The translations under genes were made by a program, and so were the position numbers. Below are positions 46,179 through 55,736 of a stretch of DNA of 64,000 nucleotides, piece after piece. Below the pieces are notes generated by a model that saw only the letters and a list, made by a program, of their open reading frames with translations, was not told the origin of the DNA and searched no databases. How positions within the stretch are numbered: position 1 is the stretch's first letter; the number at the start of each line of letters is the position of its first letter. Source of the DNA: Rhodoferax sp. TS-BS-61-7 (lineage in GTDB: Bacteria; Pseudomonadota; Gammaproteobacteria; Burkholderiales; Burkholderiaceae_C); the NCBI RefSeq assembly GCF_002943465.1, contig NZ_PTQY01000002.1, positions 62,001-126,000 of the forward strand, given 5' to 3'.

Positions 46179-46628
46179 ATGCAATACCGTCGTGCTATCT
46201 CTTTGCTAGCTGCTTGCGCAATGTCTATGGGGGCTACAGCCTCATTTCATGCCCAAGCGCAAACCGATGCATCGGCCCTGAGCGCCGTGTCGGCCATGCC
46301 ACTGGCGTCGGTGGTAGGGGCCAGTGCGGGCGCGGTGGTGGCGGTTCCTGTGGCTTTTTCTAGCGCCGGTGCGGTGCTGGTGGTCAAGGGCGTGGAAGCC
46401 TCTGCCAAGGGCACCGTCTACCTGTTGGAACGTGTATCCGACGGCGCCCGCGCCAGCGTGGAGGTGTCGGGCAAGGTGGCCAGTGGTGCCTCCACAGCCG
46501 TGGGCACCGTGGTCACGGTCAGCGTGATTGGTGCAGGTGTGGTGCTGTCGGTGGCCGGCACGGTGATTGCCTTTATTCCCAATGAAATTGGCAAGGCCTT
46601 GTTGCACAACGAACGTGTGAGCCGCTGA
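46179..46628 (+). CDS. Exported hypothetical protein with repeat-derived signal peptide
   Basis: 149 residues. The signal peptide is MQYRR plus AISLLAACAMSMGATASFHA and then QA; those 20 hydrophobic codons (6-25) coincide exactly with palindromic repeat copy G. The mature part is Val/Ala/Gly-rich (VVGASAGAVVAVPVAFSSAG) with alternating small hydrophobics, perhaps an outer- or inner-membrane helix hairpin. Its stop overlaps the next gene's ATG, so it works with the DUF2145 protein. Function unknown. Confidence 0.75.
   Translation: MQYRRAISLLAACAMSMGATASFHAQAQTDASALSAVSAMPLASVVGASAGAVVAVPVAFSSAGAVLVVKGVEASAKGTVYLLERVSDGARASVEVSGKVASGASTAVGTVVTVSVIGAGVVLSVAGTVIAFIPNEIGKALLHNERVSR
46194..46253 (+). 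repeat. 60-bp palindromic repeat, copy G (forms a signal peptide)
   Basis: GCTATCTCTTTGCTAGCTGC, TTGCGCAATGTCTATGGGGG, CTACAGCCTCATTTCATGCC: 44 of 60 positions equal copy A without gaps. Codon boundaries fall on repeat base 1. Confidence 0.8.
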
Positions 46629-47446
46629 TGCGCAGCGCCGCATGCCGTGGGGTGGTGGCGCTTGCCCTGGGGCTGGGGGCACTGGCCCCGGCCCAGGCGG
46701 GCCGGCCCTGCAACGAACCCCAGGCCCTGAAGGTGGCCACGGTGGAGCGTTCGCTGGGCCTGGCCCTCAGCACCCTGAAAACGCTGGACGCCAGCGGTGC
46801 CAAGGTGGTGGTGATGGCCCGTGCCGGGCAGGACTTGAGCAAATACGGCATTCGTTACTCGCACCTGGGGTTTGCCTACCAGCAGCCGGACGGGCAGGGT
46901 GGCCAGGTGTGGCGCGTGTTGCACAAGCTCAACCAATGCGGCACGGCCGAATCGGCCATTTACCGCCAGGGCCTGGGCGAATTTTTTATGGACGATCTGT
47001 GGCAGTACGAGGCGGCCTGGCTGGTGCCCACCGACGCCGTGCAAAAGCGCCTGCTGGCCGTGCTGCTGGACGAGAAACAGGCCCTGCAGCTGCACCACAA
47101 GCCCTACAACATGGTGAGTTACCCCTGGGCACAAAAATACCAGCAGTCCAACCAGTGGGCGATTGAAACGCTGGCCCTGGCCCTGGCGGCCGACGGCAAG
47201 GCCCCGGTGCTGGACCGGCTGCAGGCCCAGGCCTGGTTGCAGCAGCAGGACTACCAGCCCAGCACCCTGACCATTACCGCGCTCACCCGCCTGGGCGCGC
47301 GCATGACCAAGGCGAATGTGGCGTTTGACGACCACCCCGATGTGAAGCGTTATGCGGACAAGATTGAGACCGTGACCGTGGATTCGGTGTTTGCCTGGAT
47401 GCTGCGTGCTGGCTTGGTCGACAAGCCGCTGGTGACGCAGCGGTGA
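46628..47446 (+). CDS. DUF2145 family exported protein
   Basis: 272 residues. Signal peptide VALALGLGALAPAQA, then the DUF2145 region (SKYGIRYSHLGFAYQQ, GEFFMDDLWQYEAAWLVP, KPYNMVSYPWAQKYQQSNQW). A cysteine pair (C28, and C in LNQCGT) is conserved in the family. Periplasmic, function unknown. Overlaps the preceding exported gene by one base; coupled. Confidence 0.85.
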   Translation: MRSAACRGVVALALGLGALAPAQAGRPCNEPQALKVATVERSLGLALSTLKTLDASGAKVVVMARAGQDLSKYGIRYSHLGFAYQQPDGQGGQVWRVLHKLNQCGTAESAIYRQGLGEFFMDDLWQYEAAWLVPTDAVQKRLLAVLLDEKQALQLHHKPYNMVSYPWAQKYQQSNQWAIETLALALAADGKAPVLDRLQAQAWLQQQDYQPSTLTITALTRLGARMTKANVAFDDHPDVKRYADKIETVTVDSVFAWMLRAGLVDKPLVTQR

Positions 47447-47451
47447 GCGTG

Positions 47452-48210
47452 TCAGGACGCTGATGGTTCGGTCTGCAAACCCACGGTTTGCAGGTCGGCG
47501 CCCAGCGCACGCCGTTCGTCAAACACAAAACAGCCACCGTGGTAGTGGCTGCCATCGGTTTCCTCAAAGTACTTGAGGATGCCGCCTTCGAGCTGGTAGA
47601 CGTGCTCCAGCCCTTCTTCACGCATCAGGATGGCGGCCTTCTCGCAGCGGATGCCGCCGGTGCAAAAGCTCACCACGGTTTTGTCTTTCAGGTCGTTCAG
47701 GTGGCTGCGCAGCGCATCGGGGAATTCGGTGAACTTGGTGATGCGCCAGTCGATGGCGCCGTCAAACGTACCTTCGTCCACCTCAAAGTCGTTGCGTGTG
47801 TCCAAGGTGACCACCGGGCGGCCTTCGTCATCGTGGCCCTGGTCCAGCCAGCGCTTCACGGTGGCTGGGGCCACGGCCGGCGCACGGCCCTGGGCCGGCT
47901 GGATGGCGGGGTGGTTCATACGGATGATCTCGCCCTTGACCTTGACCAGCATCTTCTTGAACGGCTGGGTATCGGACCAGCTCTCTTTGGGGGTGATGTC
48001 GGCAAAACGGGCATCGGTGTGCAGCTGGGCCACAAAACCGCGCACCGCGTCGGCCGGGCCAGCCAGGAACAGATTGATGCCTTCTTCGGCCAGCAGGATG
48101 GTGCCCTTGAGCTGGAGCGCCACAGCACGCTGCTGCAGCAGCTCGCGCAATGCGGGTGCATCGCTGATGGGTACGAATTTGTAGGTGGAGATGTTCAGGA
48201 TGGTGTTCAC
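47452..48210 (-). CDS. trhO: tRNA uridine(34) hydroxylase, rhodanese-like (TrhO/YceA)
   Basis: 252 residues. N-terminal domain with [18 protein letters not shown] and a C-terminal rhodanese fold with the two cysteines of [10 protein letters not shown]; ends [15 protein letters not shown], all as in TrhO. It makes 5-hydroxyuridine at tRNA position 34 on the way to cmo5U/mcmo5U. The gene stands alone, 18 bp past a small hypothetical gene. Confidence 0.93.
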   Translation of the reverse strand: MNTILNISTYKFVPISDAPALRELLQQRAVALQLKGTILLAEEGINLFLAGPADAVRGFVAQLHTDARFADITPKESWSDTQPFKKMLVKVKGEIIRMNHPAIQPAQGRAPAVAPATVKRWLDQGHDDEGRPVVTLDTRNDFEVDEGTFDGAIDWRITKFTEFPDALRSHLNDLKDKTVVSFCTGGIRCEKAAILMREEGLEHVYQLEGGILKYFEETDGSHYHGGCFVFDERRALGADLQTVGLQTEPSAS

Positions 48211-48228
48211 CCCCTGATTTTAAGATTG

Positions 48229-48645
48229 TCAGGCGCGGGCCAGTTGCTGCAGCAGCCATTGGCGTGCGCCTTCGGTGTCGGCAAACACCCGGGCGTCTAT
48301 CACGCCGTCCAGCAGGGTCTCAAAACGCGGCTTGAGCAAGGTGGCGCCCTCCACAGCGGGGCCAATCACAAAAGCCACTGCCTGCAGGCGTGATGCAGCC
48401 GGGCGAGACGCGTAGTCTTGGCGGGCACTGGTGTACAGCGCTTCGCTGTAGACCAGGGTGTCATGCAGGATGTTGCAGATGGCCCAGGGGCCAGCCGCAT
48501 TCAGCGCGGGGGCGTACTGCCGCATTTGTTGGGATGTCTGGCTGCGCATTTCTGCGTTCCAGTCGCCGCGCATGTGGACCGTCAGGATGGCGTCGGACAG
48601 TTCTACCAGGGCAGTACCGTGCGGGCGGAAGGCGGGTGTCGCCAT
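48229..48645 (-). CDS. Hypothetical protein, STAS/SpoIIAA-like size
   Basis: 138 residues, no signal peptide. The strand-helix alternation (LVELSDAILTVHMRGDWNAE, WAICNILHDTLVYSEAL, LQAVAFVIGPAVEGATLL) is like SpoIIAA-type STAS domains, but the assignment is only by appearance. Divergent from dnaE. Confidence 0.55.
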   Translation of the reverse strand: MATPAFRPHGTALVELSDAILTVHMRGDWNAEMRSQTSQQMRQYAPALNAAGPWAICNILHDTLVYSEALYTSARQDYASRPAASRLQAVAFVIGPAVEGATLLKPRFETLLDGVIDARVFADTEGARQWLLQQLARA

Positions 48646-48769
48646 GTTTCTTGCTCCAAATCGGGTCGAGGCGGGTGTTCCCGCTTATTTTGTCTCCTGC
48701 AGTGTCATTGTGACGCAAGGCAGTGCCCCTGTGCCCTGGTCGCGGCGTTGGCAAAACTACAATCAAGCC

Positions 48770-51700
48770 ATGTTTGTACACCTGCGCCTGCACACCGAAT
48801 TTTCCGTGGTGGATTCCACCAACCGTATTGACGAGGTGGTCAAGGCCGCAGCCAAGGACGGACAGCCGGCCATGGCCATCACCGACCTGAACAACCTGTT
48901 CGGTGCCATCAAGTTTTACCGGGAAGGCCGTGGCAAGGGCGTCAAGCCCCTCATTGGGGCCGAGCTCATCATCGAAGGCTTGGGTACCGACCCCGCCGCG
49001 GTGTCGCGCGTCATCGTGCTGGTGCAAAACAAGCAGGGCTACCTCAACATCTCGGAGCTGATTGCCCGCGCCTTCACCCAAAACGTAGTGAAAAACCAGG
49101 CCGTGGTGAAGATGGCCTGGCTCAAGGAGCTGCACGAGGGCCTGATCTGCCTGGCCGGTGCACAGGCGGGCCCGGTAGGCCAGGCGCTGGTGCAGGGCGA
49201 CACCGACCGTGCTTACGAAGCCGCCATGCAGTTGGCCGGTGTGTTTCCGCACCGCTTTTACCTGGAGGTGCAGCGCGCCGGCCGGGTCGATGACGAGGCC
49301 CATGTGGTGGCCACGGTGCAACTGGCCGCCCGCATGATGCTGCCGGTAGTGGCCACGCACCCCATCCAGTTCACCGAGCCTGACGACTTTGAGGCGCACG
49401 AGGCCCGTGTGTGTATTGCCGATGGCGAGATCCTGAGCAACCCCAAACGCGTGCGCCGCTTCACACGCGAGCAGTATTTCAAGAGTGCGGCGCAGATGGA
49501 GGCGCTGTTTGCCGACATTCCGTCGGCCATTGCCAACACGCTGGAGATTGCCAAACGCTGCAGCCTGACGCTGGTGCTGGGCAAGCCGCAGCTGCCGGTG
49601 TTCCCCACGCCCGAGGTGAATGGCCAGCGCATGTCGCCGGAGGAGTATTTCCGCTACGCGTCGTTTGAGGGCCTCAAAGACCGCATGTTGCACCTCTACC
49701 CGAAGGCTGACGCACGCGAGGCGCAGATGCCACGTTACGTGGAGCGCCTGGAGTTTGAGCTGGCCACCATTTTGAAGATGGGTTTCCCTGGTTACTTTTT
49801 GATCGTGGGCGACTTCATTAACTGGGCCAAAAACAACGGCTGCCCGGTGGGGCCAGGCCGCGGCTCAGGTGCCGGTTCGCTGGTGGCGTACGCGCTCAAG
49901 ATCACCGACCTGGACCCGTTGCAGTACAACCTGCTGTTCGAGCGGTTTTTGAACCCCGAGCGGGTCTCTATGCCCGACTTCGACATCGACTTTTGCCAGA
50001 CCAACCGCAACCTGGTGATTGACTATGTGAAGGACAAATACGGCAAAGACGCCGTGAGCCAGATTGCCACCTTCGGCACCATGGCCGCGCGCGGTGTGGT
50101 GCGCGACGTGGGCCGTGTGCTGGACATGAGCTACACCTTCTGCGACGGCATCAGCAAGCTGATTCCCAACAAGCCGGGTACCAACGTCACGCTGCAGCTG
50201 CCGCCCACGGACGGCAAGAAAAACGACAAATACGTCTATGCCAGCGAGGCCGAGCCCCTGCTGGCCGAGCGCGAAGAGAAAGAGGAAGACGTCAAGACCC
50301 TGCTGGAGTTGGCCCGCAAGCTGGAGGGCATGACCCGCAACATCGGCATGCACGCCGGTGGGGTGCTGATTGCCCCCGGCAAGCTGACCGATTTTTGCCC
50401 GCTGTACCAGCAGCCTGGCAGCGAATCCGCCGTGAGCCAGTACGACAAGGACGACGTGGAGGCGATTGGCCTGGTGAAGTTCGACTTCTTGGGCCTGGCC
50501 ACGCTGACCATCCTGGAGATCGCGCGCGAGTTCATCATGAAGCGCCACCCGGGCCAGGAGAACTTTGCCTACGAAAACCTGCCGCTGAATGACGCCAAGG
50601 TCTACCGGCTGTTCAGTGAGGGCAAGACCGAGGCCGTGTTCCAGTTTGAAAGCGTGGGCATGCAGCGCATGCTGGTGGACGCCAAACCCAGCCGCCTGGA
50701 AGACCTGATTGCGCTGAACGCGCTGTACCGCCCGGGCCCCATGGACCTGATCCCCAGCTTTGTGGCGCGCAAACACGGCAAAGAGGTGATCGAGTACCCA
50801 CACCCGCTGGTGGCCGAGATGTTGTCCGAGACCTACGGCATCATGGTCTACCAGGAGCAGGTGATGCAGACCGCCCAGATTTTGGGCGGCTACTCGCTGG
50901 GCGGCGCCGACATGTTGCGCCGCGCGATGGGCAAGAAGAAGGCCGAAGAGATGGCCGAACACCGTGCCATCTTCCGCGCCGGTGCGGCCAAAAACGACAT
51001 CAGCGAAGAAAAGGCCGATGAAGTTTTTGACTTGATGGAGAAGTTTGCGGGTTATGGCTTTAACAAGTCACATGCCGCGGCCTACTCGCTCCTGGCTTAC
51101 CACACGGCCTGGATCAAGGTGCACTACACGGCCGAGTTCTTCTGCGCCAACATGACGGTGGAAATGGACGACACCGACAAGCTGAAGGTGCTGTTTGAAG
51201 ACGCCGAGACCATGGGCCTGAGCTTCGAGCCGCCCAACATCAACCGCGGCTTCTACCGGTTTGAGCCCATCTCCAACAAGGAAATCCGCTACGGCCTGGG
51301 CGCCATCAAGGGCACCGGTGAACAGGCCATTCTGGCCATCGTGGCGGCACGCGAAGGCCGTGGCCCGACCGAAGAGGCGGGCCCCTTCAAGAGCCTGTTT
51401 GACTTTGCACGTCGCGTAGACCGCACGCGCCTGAACAAACGCTGCGTGGAGGCGCTGATCAAGGCCGGCGCCTTTGACACCATCCACCTGAATCGGGCCT
51501 CCCTGGTGGAAAGCATGGACCGCGCTTTCGACTTTGCCGCGGCCAGCGCCGCCAATGCGAACCAGCACGGCCTGTTTGACATGGGCGGCGAGGACGACCA
51601 TGGCTCAAGCACCCAGGAACCCGATCTGGTGGAAGTGCTGCCCTGGGGCGTGCGCGAGCAGCTGACGCAGGAAAAGTCGGCGGTCGGGTTTTACCTCTCG

Positions 51701-52336
51701 GGCCACCTGTTTGACGAGATGGCGCTGGAAGTGCGCCGGTTTGCCAAACGGCCGATTGAGGAGGTGCTGGAAACCCGCGAGCCGCAGGTGCTGGCCGGCA
51801 TCATCAGCGGTTTCAAGGTCATCAACGGCAACCGCGGCAAGGTGGGCATCTTCACGCTGGACGACAAGTCTGCGGCCATCGAGGCCACGGCTGACGAAGC
51901 CATGCTGACCACCTACCGCCATCTGCTGCAAGACGACACCCTGGTCATCGTGAGCGGCCGCCTGCAGCAGGGGCGCAACGGCTTTGCGGCGCGGTTTGTG
52001 GTGCAGCAGCTGTGGGGGCTTGAAGAGGCGCGTTGCCGCTTTGGCAAGTTCCTGCGTGTGGCGGTGCAGCTCGATGGGCAACAACGCGCACCCGATTTAC
52101 ACGCCATGGTGCGCGAGTTTCCGGCGGTGCGGGAAATGTCGGAGCAGGGTGAACTGGTGCGTGGCCTGCCGGTACGCCTGCAACTGCAGTGCCTGACGCC
52201 CGAGGGTGAGGTGGCGGGCGCTGCGGTGGACCTGCACCTGGATGAGCGGGCCAAGTTTTTCCCGAGTGACGCGGCCCTGGCCAGCTGGCGGGGGCAGGCT
52301 TACCAGGGCAAAGCTGCCATCGTCTACGATTTATAA
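48770..52336 (+). CDS. dnaE: DNA polymerase III alpha subunit
   Basis: 1188 residues. PHP domain at the start (FVHLRLHTEFSVVDS), palm with the catalytic DxD in MPDFDIDFCQTNR, IGMHAGGVLIAP, YRPGPMDLIPSFV and AFAGYGFNKSHAAAYSLL-type motifs, tandem HhH, OB and C-terminal tau-binding regions. The replicative polymerase. The ATG at 48770 (not the open frame back to 48458) gives the normal N-terminus; a TACAAT at 48758 is too near the ATG to be its main promoter. Confidence 0.98.
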   Translation: MFVHLRLHTEFSVVDSTNRIDEVVKAAAKDGQPAMAITDLNNLFGAIKFYREGRGKGVKPLIGAELIIEGLGTDPAAVSRVIVLVQNKQGYLNISELIARAFTQNVVKNQAVVKMAWLKELHEGLICLAGAQAGPVGQALVQGDTDRAYEAAMQLAGVFPHRFYLEVQRAGRVDDEAHVVATVQLAARMMLPVVATHPIQFTEPDDFEAHEARVCIADGEILSNPKRVRRFTREQYFKSAAQMEALFADIPSAIANTLEIAKRCSLTLVLGKPQLPVFPTPEVNGQRMSPEEYFRYASFEGLKDRMLHLYPKADAREAQMPRYVERLEFELATILKMGFPGYFLIVGDFINWAKNNGCPVGPGRGSGAGSLVAYALKITDLDPLQYNLLFERFLNPERVSMPDFDIDFCQTNRNLVIDYVKDKYGKDAVSQIATFGTMAARGVVRDVGRVLDMSYTFCDGISKLIPNKPGTNVTLQLPPTDGKKNDKYVYASEAEPLLAEREEKEEDVKTLLELARKLEGMTRNIGMHAGGVLIAPGKLTDFCPLYQQPGSESAVSQYDKDDVEAIGLVKFDFLGLATLTILEIAREFIMKRHPGQENFAYENLPLNDAKVYRLFSEGKTEAVFQFESVGMQRMLVDAKPSRLEDLIALNALYRPGPMDLIPSFVARKHGKEVIEYPHPLVAEMLSETYGIMVYQEQVMQTAQILGGYSLGGADMLRRAMGKKKAEEMAEHRAIFRAGAAKNDISEEKADEVFDLMEKFAGYGFNKSHAAAYSLLAYHTAWIKVHYTAEFFCANMTVEMDDTDKLKVLFEDAETMGLSFEPPNINRGFYRFEPISNKEIRYGLGAIKGTGEQAILAIVAAREGRGPTEEAGPFKSLFDFARRVDRTRLNKRCVEALIKAGAFDTIHLNRASLVESMDRAFDFAAASAANANQHGLFDMGGEDDHGSSTQEPDLVEVLPWGVREQLTQEKSAVGFYLSGHLFDEMALEVRRFAKRPIEEVLETREPQVLAGIISGFKVINGNRGKVGIFTLDDKSAAIEATADEAMLTTYRHLLQDDTLVIVSGRLQQGRNGFAARFVVQQLWGLEEARCRFGKFLRVAVQLDGQQRAPDLHAMVREFPAVREMSEQGELVRGLPVRLQLQCLTPEGEVAGAAVDLHLDERAKFFPSDAALASWRGQAYQGKAAIVYDL

Positions 52337-52393
52337 GCCTTTTAGGCCTCTAGCCCCCGTGGATATTGCGCGAGCAGCTATCAAATAAATAGC
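52334..52393 (-). repeat. 60-bp palindromic repeat, copy D (after dnaE)
   Basis: GGCCTCTAGCCCCCGTGGAT then ATTGCGCGAGCAGCTATC, the reverse orientation of copy A. It starts inside the dnaE TAA stop region and lies between convergent dnaE and tolA. Confidence 0.85.
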
Positions 52394-52405
52394 GCTCTGT
52401 ATGCC

Positions 52406-53341
52406 TCAGGGGCCCAGCAGCGTTTGGGGTGAGAGCACAATCACCAGTGGTGACCAGACCTTGCCGTTGTCCAGGGGCAGCTTTTCGGTCTTGTCGATGG
52501 CGTTGAGGGCCGCGTTGTCCCACGCGGTGTTACCGCTGCGTTTGCTGATGCGCCGGCTCAGGATATCGCCGCTGGGGCTGAGCGAGACTTCAATCTCGGT
52601 GATGGGGTTGCCCGAAATGATGTCGGTGTACGTGACATTGGGTTTGATACGTGCCGCCACCCGACCGAAGTAGCTGGCACCGGGGCCTGCACTTTTGGCG
52701 GCACTGCCGGCGCCGCCCGAGCCTGTGGTCTCGCCACCGGCCAGCGCGGCCATGCGTTTGAGCTGGTCATCGCGGTTTTTCTGGGCCGCAAGCTCCGCGG
52801 CCTTGGTGGCTTTTTGTTTGGCCAGGGCTTCAGCTTTGGCCTTGTCGGCCTTCTCTGCTTTTTCCGCCTTCTCGCGGGCGACTTTGGTTTCCTGTTCCTT
52901 GCGCTGTTTCTCTTGCGCCAGCTTGTCACGCTGCAGTTTGTCCTGCTGCGCCTTGCGCTCCTGTTCCAGCTTGGCTTGCTGCAGCTCTTTCTCCTTCTGC
53001 AGGCGGGCCTTTTCCTTCTCTTTGGCCAGGGCGATGTCGGCGGCCTTGGGCGTGTCCACCACGGGCGGAGCCGGTGGCGGCGCGGGGCGAACAGGAAGCG
53101 GCGGCTCGGGTTCCGGTTCTGGTGGCTCGTGTTCCGGCTCGGGGGGAAGGGGGGCTGCCTCTTGTGGCACGGTGGCCCACAGCTCGGCCTCCACGGCCAC
53201 GGGCGGTGTCTCCCGCTTCCAGGCCACACCAATGGCCAACACGGCCACCAGCGCCAAGTGGGCTACCAGGGCCAGCAACACGGCCCGCACCATGCCGGGT
53301 GTGGCGGGCGGGGCAAATTCCAGGTGGCGGGTGCCGCTCAT
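52406..53341 (-). CDS. tolA: Cell envelope integrity protein TolA / TonB C-terminal domain
   Basis: 311 residues. N-terminal membrane helix (VLLALVAHLALVAVLAIG), proline-rich linker, a long Lys/Glu/Ala coiled coil (about 105-205) and a C-terminal TolA/TonB barrel (YFGRVAARIKPNVTYTDIIS). TolA spans the periplasm to link TolQR energy to outer-membrane Pal and is exploited by colicins and phage. Last gene of tolQRA; tolB and pal do not follow. Confidence 0.92.
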   Translation of the reverse strand: MSGTRHLEFAPPATPGMVRAVLLALVAHLALVAVLAIGVAWKRETPPVAVEAELWATVPQEAAPLPPEPEHEPPEPEPEPPLPVRPAPPPAPPVVDTPKAADIALAKEKEKARLQKEKELQQAKLEQERKAQQDKLQRDKLAQEKQRKEQETKVAREKAEKAEKADKAKAEALAKQKATKAAELAAQKNRDDQLKRMAALAGGETTGSGGAGSAAKSAGPGASYFGRVAARIKPNVTYTDIISGNPITEIEVSLSPSGDILSRRISKRSGNTAWDNAALNAIDKTEKLPLDNGKVWSPLVIVLSPQTLLGP

Positions 53342-53346
53342 GGGGG

Positions 53347-53793
53347 TCAGTTGGCCAGTTGCACCGAGAGGCCCACGCGCTGGATGCCCGCGCGCTGCAG
53401 GGTGTCCATGACCTGGACCACACTTTCGTATTTGACCGCCTTATCGGCGCTGATGACCACGGCCGAGTTGGCAGCCGCGGTGCCGCCTTTGGCGCCCTGG
53501 GCACCCCCTTGTGCACGCTGGACGGCAGCGGCCAGGTCCTTGAGCACCAGGGGCGTGGTTTGTTCTTTCACCTTCATTTCCAGCTTGTCGTTTTTGCCAA
53601 TGACGATCTGGATGATCTGGTCGGGCTGGCGCGCGGCCTTGCCGACGCTGGGCAGGTCAATCATGCTGGGCGTGATCAGCGGGGCGGTGACCATGAAGAT
53701 GATCAACAGCACCAGCATCACGTCGATGAAAGGCACCATGTTGATCTCGTTGATGGTGCGGCGGCCTCGGCCGCGTCCGGCTACTGCGGGCAT
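53347..53793 (-). CDS. tolR: Biopolymer transport protein TolR/ExbD
   Basis: 148 residues. Single N-terminal membrane helix with the essential aspartate (INMVPFIDVMLVLLIIFMVT) and a periplasmic D-box domain. With TolQ it forms the proton-driven motor. 5 bp before tolA. Confidence 0.93.
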   Translation of the reverse strand: MPAVAGRGRGRRTINEINMVPFIDVMLVLLIIFMVTAPLITPSMIDLPSVGKAARQPDQIIQIVIGKNDKLEMKVKEQTTPLVLKDLAAAVQRAQGGAQGAKGGTAAANSAVVISADKAVKYESVVQVMDTLQRAGIQRVGLSVQLAN

Positions 53794-53814
53794 GGGTGGG
53801 TTCCTTGCGGTGGC

Positions 53815-54513
53815 TTAGCGGGCAGCCGGGGCAGAGGCCTGCGCGCTCACGTTGCGCTGCAGGATGTTGGAGAACTCTTCGATGAAGGTCTCTTGCTGGA
53901 TGGCAATGCGGTCCAGGTCGCGCGCGAAGCGGTTGTAGGCCACCACGGCCGGGATGGCGGCAAACAGGCCGATGGCGGTGGCCACCAGCGCTTCGGCAAT
54001 GCCGGGAGCCACGGTGGACAGCGTGACCTGCTGCAGTGAGGCCAGGCCGGTGAAGGCGTGCATGATGCCCCACACGGTGCCAAACAGGCCTACATAGGGC
54101 GACACCGAGCCGACCGAGGCCAGGAAGGAGAGGTTGCTCTCCACCGAGTCCATCTCGCGCTGGAAGCTCGCGCGCATGGCGCGGCGGGCACCGTCCATCA
54201 GCGTGCCCACATCGGCCACGCGGCGCTCGCGCAGCTTTTGAAACTCGCGCATGCCGCTGGCAAAAATACGTTCCATGGGGCCGCAGTGTTGGGCGTTTTT
54301 GCTGGCCGCGGTGAACAGGTCGTTGAGGCTGGAGCCGGACCAGAACTCGCGCTCGAAAGCTTCGTTTTGTGCCTTCACGCGGTTCAGTGCAAACAGCTTG
54401 CGGAAGATGGCGGCCCAGCTGGAAATCGATACCAGCATCAGCAGCAACATGACGGCCTGCACCACGATGCTGGCGTTGAGGACCAAATGGAGGATGGAGA
54501 GGTCTTGGTTCAT
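53815..54513 (-). CDS. tolQ: Biopolymer transport protein TolQ/ExbB
   Basis: 232 residues, three helices, with NLSFLASVGSVSPYVGLFGT, TVWGIMHAF and the late ALVATAIGLFAAIPAVVAYN motif. Motor subunit of the Tol system for outer-membrane invagination at division. First gene of the tolQRA transcript, preceded by AACCATTT-type AT-rich DNA and the aminotransferase gene. Confidence 0.94.
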   Translation of the reverse strand: MNQDLSILHLVLNASIVVQAVMLLLMLVSISSWAAIFRKLFALNRVKAQNEAFEREFWSGSSLNDLFTAASKNAQHCGPMERIFASGMREFQKLRERRVADVGTLMDGARRAMRASFQREMDSVESNLSFLASVGSVSPYVGLFGTVWGIMHAFTGLASLQQVTLSTVAPGIAEALVATAIGLFAAIPAVVAYNRFARDLDRIAIQQETFIEEFSNILQRNVSAQASAPAAR

Positions 54514-54530
54514 CAGGAAGGTTCAGGTGG

Positions 54531-55718
54531 TCAGGTCACGAGCATCGCACGCAAACGGGCAATCGCTGTTTCCAATTGTTTCATCGAACTGGCGGTGGAG
54601 AAACGGACAAACTGGGCGGTTTGTGCAGTACCAAAGTCTCGCCCAGGGGTGATGGCCACATGGGCGCGGTTCATTACCTCAAAGGCAAAGTCCCAACTGT
54701 CCTTGATGCCCAGTTTTTGGCAAAGTTCCGAGCAGTCGGCCCAGGCGTAAAACGCACCATCGGGCATCACGGGCACTTTCAGGCCCAAGTCATTGAGCGC
54801 TGGAATGAAATAGTCACGCCGCGCCTTGAACTCGGCGCGACGCTGCTCGTACAGCGCAATACTCGCGTCCTCAAAACAGGCCAGCGCGGCATGCTGCGCA
54901 ATGGTGCTGGGGCAGATGAACAGGTTTTGCGCCAGGCGCTCCACCACGGGCACCAGCACCTCGGGCACCACCATCCAGCCCAAGCGCCAACCGGTCATGT
55001 TGAAGTACTTGCTGAAGCTGTTGATGCTGATGATCTGGTCGTCCAGCGCCAGCGCGGTCTGGCCAAACTGCGCGTCATGGCTCAGCGCCAGGTAAATCTC
55101 GTCGATCAACGTGATACCGCCCTTGGCCTGCACCACCTGGTGGATGCGGCGCAGCTCATCCGGGTGGATGGACGTGCCGGTGGGGTTGGAGGGCGAGGCC
55201 AGCAGCACGCCACGTGTGCGCGGGCCCCAGGCCGCTTCGACCTTGGCCGCGCTGAGCTGGAAGCGTTCTTCCGCCGTGGTGGGAATCAGCACCGCTTTGC
55301 CCTCAGCCGCACTCACAAAGTGGCGGTTGCAGGGGTAGCTCGGGTCGGGCATCAAAATTTCGTCGCCCGATTCAATCAATGCCAGGCAGGCCAGGTGCAG
55401 CGCAGCCGATGCACCTGCGGTCACCACAATGCGGCTGGCCGGCACCTGCACGCCAAAGCGGCTGCTGTACCAAGCGCTGATGCGTTCACGCAGCTGCGGC
55501 AGGCCCAGGGCCGGTGTGTACTGGGAATGGCCATTGCGCACGGCACGTTCGGCGGCTTCTTGCGCCAGCGGTGGTGCGGTGAAATCGGGCTCGCCAATGT
55601 TCAGGAACACCATGGGCGCATCGGTGTGTGCCACCTGGGCGCCCAGGGTGGAAGCGGCCTTGGCCACCTCCATCACATAAAACGGTTCAATGTTCTTTGC
55701 GCGAGACGATATCTGCAT
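54531..55718 (-). CDS. Pyridoxal-phosphate aminotransferase, class I/II
   Basis: 395 residues. PLP lysine in SINSFSKYFNMTGWRLGW, substrate arginine in the late TAQFVRFSTA, ASPSNPTG and DEIYLALS motifs: an AspC-type fold I aminotransferase. Donor and acceptor specificity (aspartate, aromatic or alanine) cannot be read reliably. 17 bp upstream of tolQ; may share its transcript. Confidence 0.9.
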   Translation of the reverse strand: MQISSRAKNIEPFYVMEVAKAASTLGAQVAHTDAPMVFLNIGEPDFTAPPLAQEAAERAVRNGHSQYTPALGLPQLRERISAWYSSRFGVQVPASRIVVTAGASAALHLACLALIESGDEILMPDPSYPCNRHFVSAAEGKAVLIPTTAEERFQLSAAKVEAAWGPRTRGVLLASPSNPTGTSIHPDELRRIHQVVQAKGGITLIDEIYLALSHDAQFGQTALALDDQIISINSFSKYFNMTGWRLGWMVVPEVLVPVVERLAQNLFICPSTIAQHAALACFEDASIALYEQRRAEFKARRDYFIPALNDLGLKVPVMPDGAFYAWADCSELCQKLGIKDSWDFAFEVMNRAHVAITPGRDFGTAQTAQFVRFSTASSMKQLETAIARLRAMLVT

Positions 55719-55736
55719 GGGTGGGGCGGGGGCGTG

